A stretch of 11,053 bases of DNA from JANRKT01 sp033763355 (GTDB lineage Bacteria > Bacteroidota > Bacteroidia > Chitinophagales > Chitinophagaceae): assembly GCA_033763355.1 (NCBI GenBank), contig JANRKT010000204.1, positions 1-11,053 on the forward strand, read 5' to 3'. Of the stretch, positions 6,733 through 11,053 are shown one piece after another (within the stretch, counting starts at the first letter, position 1; every line of letters starts with the position of its first letter). The position numbers and the translations under genes were made by a program. The notes beneath the pieces are model-generated. The model saw nothing but the letters and a program-made list of their open reading frames with translations. It made no database searches and was not told the origin of the DNA.

Positions 6733-7776
6733 ATGGCTGACCTTTCACTATTTGATCACAACGGAGTAAGTAACCCCAACAACAACGTCTTTGGATTGCC
6801 TTTTACAGAAGACGATGCCAGCCTGATTCTTTTACCCGTTCCCTGGGAAGTTACCGTAAGTTATGGCGCCGGCACAGCCCGTGCCCCAGAACATATTGCT
6901 AAAGCCAGCCTGCAGGTTGACCTTTTTGATGCCGATATGCCTGAAGCATGGAGAAAAGGGTTTTTTATGCAGGAACTTGATAAAAAAATTTTGCTGAAAA
7001 GCGATTACCTGCGCAAGGAAGCTGAGCTGTATATAAATTACATTTCCCAGGGCGAAATTGTTGGCAACAACAAGTTCATGACCAAAACCCTGAAGGAAGT
7101 AAATGAAGGCAGCGAGTTGCTGAATGCATGGGTTTACACACAAACTGCCGAATTGCTCTCAAAGGACAAATTAGTTGGCCTTGTTGGCGGCGACCACAGC
7201 ATACCTTTCGGGTTTTTAAAAGCCCTGGCGGATAAACATGGTGATTTCGGCATATTGCAGATAGATGCACACTGCGACCTGCGCCAGGCTTATGAAGGTT
7301 TTGTTTATTCCCACGCATCCATTATGTACAATGTATTGCAGCAGATACCACAGGTAAAAAAACTGGTGCAGGTAGGCGTAAGGGATTACAGCCAGAGCGA
7401 ATGGCAATACATTTGCGGCAGCAACCAGCGTGTAATTACATGGTTTGACAAGAATATACGTGAGATGGAATTTGAAGGGAAACCATGGAGACAGATTGCA
7501 GATGAAATAGCAAACCAGTTGCCCGAAAAAGTTTACATCAGCTTTGATATTGACGGACTTGACCCGAAACTCTGCCCCCATACCGGCACACCTGTGCAGG
7601 GTGGCCTTGAAACCGAACAGGTGTTTTATCTTTTTAAAAAGATATTCGGGAAGGGCCGCAAACTCATCGGTTTCGATTTGAACGAAGTGGGTACCAGCAA
7701 CAGCGAATGGGATGAGAACGTGGGGGCACGTGTATTGTTCAAGTTATGTAACCTGCTGGTGAGCCACAACAGTTGA
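6733..7776 (+). CDS. Agmatinase/arginase family ureohydrolase
   Basis: A 347-residue cytoplasmic binuclear-metal ureohydrolase. All six expected Mn ligands are present: H155 in GGDHS, D178, H180 and D182 in DAHCD, and D272 and D274 in SFDIDGLDP. The conserved H194 (YSHAS), the TGTPVQGG loop at 284-291 and E318 (FDLNEVG) are also intact, so it should be active. The N-terminus, with NPNNNVFGLPF and LLPVPWEVTVSYGAGT, matches a Bacteroidota group usually called agmatinase family protein. Agmatine to putrescine plus urea is therefore the first guess; arginine, formiminoglutamate or guanidine-type substrates cannot be excluded. AguB at 1-871 belongs to the alternative agmatine route, making the substrate question real. 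The stop is 4 bp from the ATG of the following membrane-protein gene, so the two are probably co-transcribed. Confidence 0.9.
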   Translation: MADLSLFDHNGVSNPNNNVFGLPFTEDDASLILLPVPWEVTVSYGAGTARAPEHIAKASLQVDLFDADMPEAWRKGFFMQELDKKILLKSDYLRKEAELYINYISQGEIVGNNKFMTKTLKEVNEGSELLNAWVYTQTAELLSKDKLVGLVGGDHSIPFGFLKALADKHGDFGILQIDAHCDLRQAYEGFVYSHASIMYNVLQQIPQVKKLVQVGVRDYSQSEWQYICGSNQRVITWFDKNIREMEFEGKPWRQIADEIANQLPEKVYISFDIDGLDPKLCPHTGTPVQGGLETEQVFYLFKKIFGKGRKLIGFDLNEVGTSNSEWDENVGARVLFKLCNLLVSHNS

Positions 7777-7780
7777 ACAC

Positions 7781-8353
7781 ATGAAATCTTCAGGAGAAAA
7801 ATTTCCTTACCTGGTCATCCTTAAAAATAACAATACCCGTTACATCAACATATTAGGGGCTTTATTAAGCATTGCATCATCGTTGTTGTTTCTGAAAGAG
7901 CTTTTTATTACCGGGAGCATCAATAAGATTTTTCTGCTGGGCGTCATTTTTATCGTTGTACTTATTATACTCAACGTTATACAGGAAAGAAAAGGTAAAA
8001 AAGCGTATTACAGCAAAGCGCTTTTAATTGCCGCACTCGTCTGGCTTAAGATGCCCTATCAGCAATGGCTCTTTCTTGTATTTATTTTACTTGCGTTGCT
8101 GGAAAGGTTTGCAAAGGCATCCCCTGAAATTGGTTTTTCAGATAACAGGATTGTATTCAATTCACTTTTTAAGAAACAATTCCGCTGGGCGGATTTTACA
8201 AATATTATTCTTAAAGATGGCCTGCTTACCATGGACTTTGCCAATAATAAACTATTACAACGGGAAGTAGAAGATGATGAAGACGAAGATGATGCCACCG
8301 AAGAGGAATTTAATCTTTACTGCAGCCGTATGCTTCAAAAAGCTTCTGTTTAA
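7781..8353 (+). CDS. Membrane protein with about four TM segments and a soluble C-terminal domain, unknown
   Basis: 190 residues; I do not recognise a named family. Hydrophobic segments at about 21-40, 49-66, 79-90 and 95-110 suggest four membrane passes. The remainder, from about 116, alternates beta-like strands around W136 (QFRWADFTNIILKDGLLTMDF), a plan that resembles small bacterial PH-like domains, then ends in a helix (EEEFNLYCSRMLQ). A strongly acidic stretch at 162-176 (EVEDDEDEDDATEEE) sits before that helix and may bind metal ions or basic partners. The gene begins 4 bp after the ureohydrolase stop, implying coupled expression. Its layout matches the next gene (8503-9099), suggesting old duplication. 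The CDS itself looks real: codon use is like that of its neighbours, and the hydrophobic pattern is coherent. Confidence 0.75.
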   Translation: MKSSGEKFPYLVILKNNNTRYINILGALLSIASSLLFLKELFITGSINKIFLLGVIFIVVLIILNVIQERKGKKAYYSKALLIAALVWLKMPYQQWLFLVFILLALLERFAKASPEIGFSDNRIVFNSLFKKQFRWADFTNIILKDGLLTMDFANNKLLQREVEDDEDEDDATEEEFNLYCSRMLQKASV

Positions 8354-8365
8354 CATGGCAGCTTT

Positions 8366-8460
8366 CCGGGAGCTGTAACGGTTGCAGCCGGTGTTAGAAA
8401 CACCCCCCCTGGAAAGTTCCGGTATAAAAAAACTTTAGTAAATTCATAAAGAAGTTTATG
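8366..8460. other. Hairpin-rich spacer between the two membrane-protein genes
   Basis: Four inverted repeats follow one another after the stop at 8353. The first is GCTGTAA/TTGCAGC at 8372-8388 (7 bp with one wobble, flanked by CCG/CGG). The second is GGTGTT/AACACC at 8390-8404 (6 bp, 3-base loop). The third is AAAGTT/AACTTT at 8413-8436 (12-base loop). The fourth is CATAAA/TTTATG at 8445-8460 (4-base loop). None has the following T-run of a classical terminator. A near-consensus -7 element, TATTTCTG at 8464-8471, follows and may serve the next gene. Confidence 0.45.
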
Positions 8461-8502
8461 GAATATTTCTGTCAGGGCATCACAGCGTAAAATCACTGCT
8501 TT

Positions 8503-9099
8503 ATGAGTCCCCTTTCTGTCGGTATCGTTCACCCGGCATTTCAAAACCTGAAAAAAGCCGGAAGGTTTTTACATCTTATTGCTGCTGTTCTCATCATTAC
8601 CAATGCCCTTACTTACCTGCGGCAACCCGATGCCAGTAAAATATTTTTCTGGTGCCAGGTTATTGTGGCAGCGGATATTTTCATACTTGTATTTGCAGGG
8701 CGGGAAATGCTTTCAGAATCACCCCGCTTCAATTTGTTCTTCAGGCTTGCAGAAGCTATTGCATTTGTAACAGTGGGTATATTACTGCTGATGAAAGGCG
8801 AATGGGTTACTGGGAGTATTCAACTCATTATTGCAGCGGGTTATTTTTATCTTTTTCATTGCGAAAGGAAGAGTTTTTATGCTGAACGTATTGCTATCCA
8901 GCACCTCGGTGTAGTGCTTCCGGGTTTTCCTTCTGACAAACTGGTTTACTGGATACATATCAGGAAATTTCATGCAGATTACCATGGGGTGCAGATTGAA
9001 ACCGACCGGGATGAAAAATTCACTTTCAACTTCAAACAAAATCTTCAGCCAGAAGAACTGGAAGAAATACACGAATTTTGCAGGCATTATTTAAAATAG
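8503..9099 (+). CDS. Second membrane protein of the same layout, unknown
   Basis: 198 residues, not recognised as a named family. Likely membrane segments are at about 22-38, 47-66, 80-97 and 101-119. The soluble C-terminal part (about 128-198) has beta-like strands around W150 (DKLVYWIHIRKFHADYHGVQ) and ends in a helix (EELEEIHEFCRHYLK). This order and spacing mirror the protein at 7781-8353: an isoleucine-led strand, a tryptophan about 20 residues later, a glycine-bearing strand, then a terminal helix with a Cys near its end. Overall identity is low, so homology is inferred, not shown. The domain could be PH-like, with a sensor or scaffold role in the inner membrane. It is separated from its partner by a 149-bp structured spacer, and its stop is 35 bp before the radical SAM gene. 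Confidence 0.75.
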   Translation: MSPLSVGIVHPAFQNLKKAGRFLHLIAAVLIITNALTYLRQPDASKIFFWCQVIVAADIFILVFAGREMLSESPRFNLFFRLAEAIAFVTVGILLLMKGEWVTGSIQLIIAAGYFYLFHCERKSFYAERIAIQHLGVVLPGFPSDKLVYWIHIRKFHADYHGVQIETDRDEKFTFNFKQNLQPEELEEIHEFCRHYLK

Positions 9100-9101
9100 T
9101 T

Positions 9102-9121
9102 ACATGTTACAGCTAACATGT
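9102..9121. promoter_or_regulatory. 20-bp perfect dyad before the radical SAM gene
   Basis: ACATGTTA and TAACATGT flank the 4-base spacer CAGC, giving a perfect 8-bp inverted repeat two bases after the stop of the upstream gene and 13 bases before the radical SAM ATG. As DNA it could be an operator; as RNA, a stem-loop near the translation start. The following bases TTTCCTG are too T-poor for a good terminator. Confidence 0.45.
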
Positions 9122-9134
9122 TTCCTGAAAAAAT

Positions 9135-10448
9135 ATGCCTGTGTTAACACAATCTCCTTACATTTTATATTCTGACGGGAAGGGAAATATTTTTGAAGAC
9201 ACGTCATTGTATGCCACCGGCCGCAGCGGATGGGATGCCATGCCTGTGCCAACCGGAGACTGGATAGTATTACCAGAGGGCGGTTCATTATACGAATTGC
9301 CGGGCCGAAGGGGAATAGGCATTGATGTAAAAACCGGTGAGATGAGGTTGTGTGAAAAAGGCTGGGCTATAGCCGCTTTTATACCTCCTGCACATACCGG
9401 GCTTTACCTCGCAGCTTATGAATCAGCAGCAGATGCCCCTACCCTTCCCCTTTTTTGTTACACAGCGGCAGCATGGTATAACAACCAATTTTATGTTCCA
9501 GCTTTGCGCATTGAAAAAGACATCAGGCAGGAATGCAGCGGGTACGATAAAAAGAAAATTGATACGGGCACATCGCAATTACTCAAAGCTTACCCGCACA
9601 ACCGCCTCGTAAAACATTTAATGGAGAATTGCTGCCAGACCTACAATTGTCCTGCTGCAAGAAATTTTTCTCTTGGCAGGTGGGAATGCCCTGTGCCTGT
9701 ATCGCCTGCCTGCAATGCCAATTGCATTGGCTGCATTTCTTTTCAGCCGCAGGAAGAAAGCATACCTTCCACGCAAGACCGCTTGACATTTAAACCCACT
9801 GCAGAAGAAATTGTTGAGTTTACTGTTCCGCATTTACAAACTGCGCCGTATCCCGTTATAAGTTTTGGCCAGGGTTGCGAAGGCGAACCTTTGCTGATGT
9901 GGGAAACCATCCGTGATGCTATTGTTGAAATAAGAAAACATACTGGCAAGGGCAGCATTAACATCAATACCAATGGCTCAAAACCTGATGCAGTGAAAGC
10001 ATTGTGTGATGCAGGCTTAAACTCCATACGTGTAAGTACCAACTCAGCAAGAAAACATGTTTATGAAGCGTATTACCGTCCCAACAATTATGTGTTTGAA
10101 GATATTGTGGAAAGCTTAAAACTGGTACGCAGTTATGACGGATGGGCCAGCATCAATTACTTTGTTTTTCCCGGCATGACAGACAGTATTGAAGAATATG
10201 AGGCGCTGAGAAAACTGATAAAGGAAACTGATTTGACCATGATACAGTGGCGCAATTTTAATATTGATCCTGATTGGTACATGGGGAGGATTGGCGTAAC
10301 AGATACCGGCGAATTTATGGGGGTAAAACAATTGATGGATTTGATCCACGAAGAATTTCCCCGGGTGAAGTTTGGTTACTTTAACCCGCCAATGGAAAGG
10401 ATAAAAGGGGATTATGAGAGGGATTTTGCGAATGTCATTTCATTATAA
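9135..10448 (+). CDS. Radical SAM protein of uncharacterised type, with extra cysteines
   Basis: A 437-residue cytoplasmic radical SAM enzyme. The [4Fe-4S]/SAM motif is C193-x3-C197-x2-C200 in SPACNANCIGC. The SAM-contacting glycine-rich strand appears as FGQGCEGEP at 244-252, a GGEP-like motif with an added cysteine (C248). Later barrel strands are visible: INTNGS at 277-282, SIRVSTNSA at 297-305 and SINYFVFPG at 339-347. The first 170 residues form a separate N-terminal domain with no recognised motif. Just before the main cluster lie C166, C167, C172 and C185, possible ligands of a second iron-sulfur cluster. There is no C-terminal SPASM-like cysteine array. The start at 9135 is supported because the ATG at 9118 meets a stop quickly. 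The 123-residue gene follows after 6 bp. Substrate unknown; peptide, RNA and cofactor modification all remain open. Confidence 0.88.
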   Translation: MPVLTQSPYILYSDGKGNIFEDTSLYATGRSGWDAMPVPTGDWIVLPEGGSLYELPGRRGIGIDVKTGEMRLCEKGWAIAAFIPPAHTGLYLAAYESAADAPTLPLFCYTAAAWYNNQFYVPALRIEKDIRQECSGYDKKKIDTGTSQLLKAYPHNRLVKHLMENCCQTYNCPAARNFSLGRWECPVPVSPACNANCIGCISFQPQEESIPSTQDRLTFKPTAEEIVEFTVPHLQTAPYPVISFGQGCEGEPLLMWETIRDAIVEIRKHTGKGSININTNGSKPDAVKALCDAGLNSIRVSTNSARKHVYEAYYRPNNYVFEDIVESLKLVRSYDGWASINYFVFPGMTDSIEEYEALRKLIKETDLTMIQWRNFNIDPDWYMGRIGVTDTGEFMGVKQLMDLIHEEFPRVKFGYFNPPMERIKGDYERDFANVISL

Positions 10449-10454
10449 GTTTTT

Positions 10455-10826
10455 ATGTATTTGCGATTCATTGGAACGGAAATAGATGAGCGAACCGGAC
10501 GGCATAAAGGAATATTTACTTTAGCATACGACCTGCGTGACAGTAACGAACTTTTGTTATACGAAGAAAATTTAAAAAACTTAATCAGATACTTTGACAA
10601 TAATCTCCCCAAACCAACCCGGTTCTCAAAAAATAAGAACAGCTCTCACAAGAATACAATAAGCACAGCTTGGTTTAAAGACTCAGCAGTTATGATTATG
10701 AGTAAAGTTTGGGAATTAAAAAATTTTCTCGAAAGACACGATGTAATTGTAGAAGTGTTACAATCCGAAAAGCCTGGATACATAATTTACGAAGATGACT
10801 ATCAAATTGTAGTTGACCCCTTCTAA
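10455..10826 (+). CDS. Small conserved hypothetical protein, AT-rich
   Basis: 123 residues, no signal peptide or membrane segment, unknown function. Recognisable blocks are KPTRFSKNK at 53-61, AWFKDSA at 72-78 and the closing PGYIIYEDDYQIVVDPF at 107-123. I loosely recall uncharacterised proteins with the same three blocks in distant bacteria, but cannot verify this. The start is 6 bp after the radical SAM stop, so it would be co-transcribed. By my count the gene has 130 G or C in 372 bases (35%). Three sampled lines of the radical SAM gene give 79 in 180 (44%), so recent transfer or relaxed selection is possible. It ends 4 bp from the convergent minus-strand gene. A real gene is likely, because the C-terminal block looks conserved and the frame is clean. 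Confidence 0.65.
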   Translation: MYLRFIGTEIDERTGRHKGIFTLAYDLRDSNELLLYEENLKNLIRYFDNNLPKPTRFSKNKNSSHKNTISTAWFKDSAVMIMSKVWELKNFLERHDVIVEVLQSEKPGYIIYEDDYQIVVDPF

Positions 10827-10830
10827 GTAT

Positions 10831-11053
10831 CTACGCCACCTTCATCTCTTCCAGTTCCGGCATTTCAGCAGAAAATTTAACGGGTACTATTTTATTTAAT
10901 AACTTTTCCAGAAGGCCAACAAAAGGAATCATTGCAATTACCCCTAACGTATTAAACAGCATGTGGGCATTAGCAATCTTACGGGCCACATCTGCATTGC
11001 CCGATACCCATAACACCAGTTGGGTAAACCAGCCCAGCAGCAGCAAGCCAAGA
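10831..11053 (-). CDS. C-terminus of a Na/Pi-cotransporter-like membrane protein (partial)
   Basis: The last 73 complete codons of a protein entering from the right edge; translation continues unbroken to base 11053, so the true start is outside. The part seen has two hydrophobic segments, LLLLGWFTQLVLWVSG and MLFNTLGVIAMIPFVGLL. These are joined by ARKIANAHMLFN, which resembles the A-H-x-L-F-N stretch repeated in sodium-phosphate symporters of the NptA/PNaS family. It ends in a short acidic tail, EMPELEEMKVA. Many bacterial members carry a PhoU-like domain after the membrane part; none is present here, since the stop comes about 20 residues after the last hydrophobic segment. That points either to the short family form or to a truncated copy. 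The assignment rests on a short stretch and is moderate. Confidence 0.55.
   Translation of the reverse strand, partial: LGLLLLGWFTQLVLWVSGNADVARKIANAHMLFNTLGVIAMIPFVGLLEKLLNKIVPVKFSAEMPELEEMKVA

Noticed and set aside
8403..8409. Run of seven C as a possible phase-variation tract
   Set aside because: It is intergenic, short, and not at a position where slippage would clearly switch a reading frame or promoter spacing.
9135..10826. RiPP cluster with the 123-residue protein as precursor peptide
   Set aside because: The small protein has no leader-core layout, Cys-rich or repeat core, or peptide-binding RRE neighbour; a precursor role is not supported by sequence.
1..11053. CRISPR array, tRNA, rRNA, insertion sequence or prophage
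   Set aside because: No regularly spaced repeats, cloverleaf-like segments, transposase or integrase motifs, or long terminal inverted repeats were seen while reading both strands.

Overview
The window looks like ordinary chromosomal DNA from a member of the Bacteroidota, most likely Chitinophagales/Chitinophagaceae. Four things point there: a DUF4294-type secreted protein, a CcmF/CcmE pair whose CcmE has a Cys-x3-Tyr heme motif, an agmatinase-family protein of about 350 residues, and upstream elements resembling the Bacteroidota promoter (TTTG, about 20 bp, TAnnTTTG) with few clear Shine-Dalgarno sites. The lineage call rests on recognised protein families, not on a database search.

Layout. 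1-871 (minus) is a nearly complete N-carbamoylputrescine amidase (aguB) whose stop lies just outside the window; it is missing from any list that requires a stop codon. 1045-1878 (plus) is a fumarylacetoacetate-hydrolase-fold enzyme resembling 2-keto-3-deoxy-pentonate dehydratases. 1975-2718 (minus) is a BshB1-type deacetylase of bacillithiol synthesis. 2824-3456 (minus) is a secreted DUF4294 protein. 6496-3561 (minus) is a two-gene cytochrome c maturation operon, ccmE then ccmF. A 236-bp divergent region with plausible promoters on both strands separates ccmE from a plus-strand block: an agmatinase-family ureohydrolase (6733-7776), two small membrane proteins of similar architecture (7781-8353 and 8503-9099), an uncharacterised radical SAM protein (9135-10448) and a small AT-rich gene of unknown function (10455-10826). 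The window closes with the C-terminus of a Na/Pi-cotransporter-like membrane protein on the minus strand.

How the genes relate. AguB and the ureohydrolase may both act on agmatine-derived compounds and make putrescine by different routes. CcmE and CcmF act together: CcmE carries heme and CcmF attaches it to apocytochrome. BshB1 serves low-molecular-weight thiol synthesis. The least explained part is 7781-10826: two proteins with about four membrane segments and a soluble C-terminal domain, separated by a hairpin-rich spacer, then a 20-bp perfect dyad, then a radical SAM protein with extra cysteines, then a small gene of clearly lower GC. I see no CRISPR array, tRNA, rRNA, insertion sequence or phage gene. 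No system here can be declared new from sequence alone; the radical SAM neighbourhood is the best candidate for follow-up.
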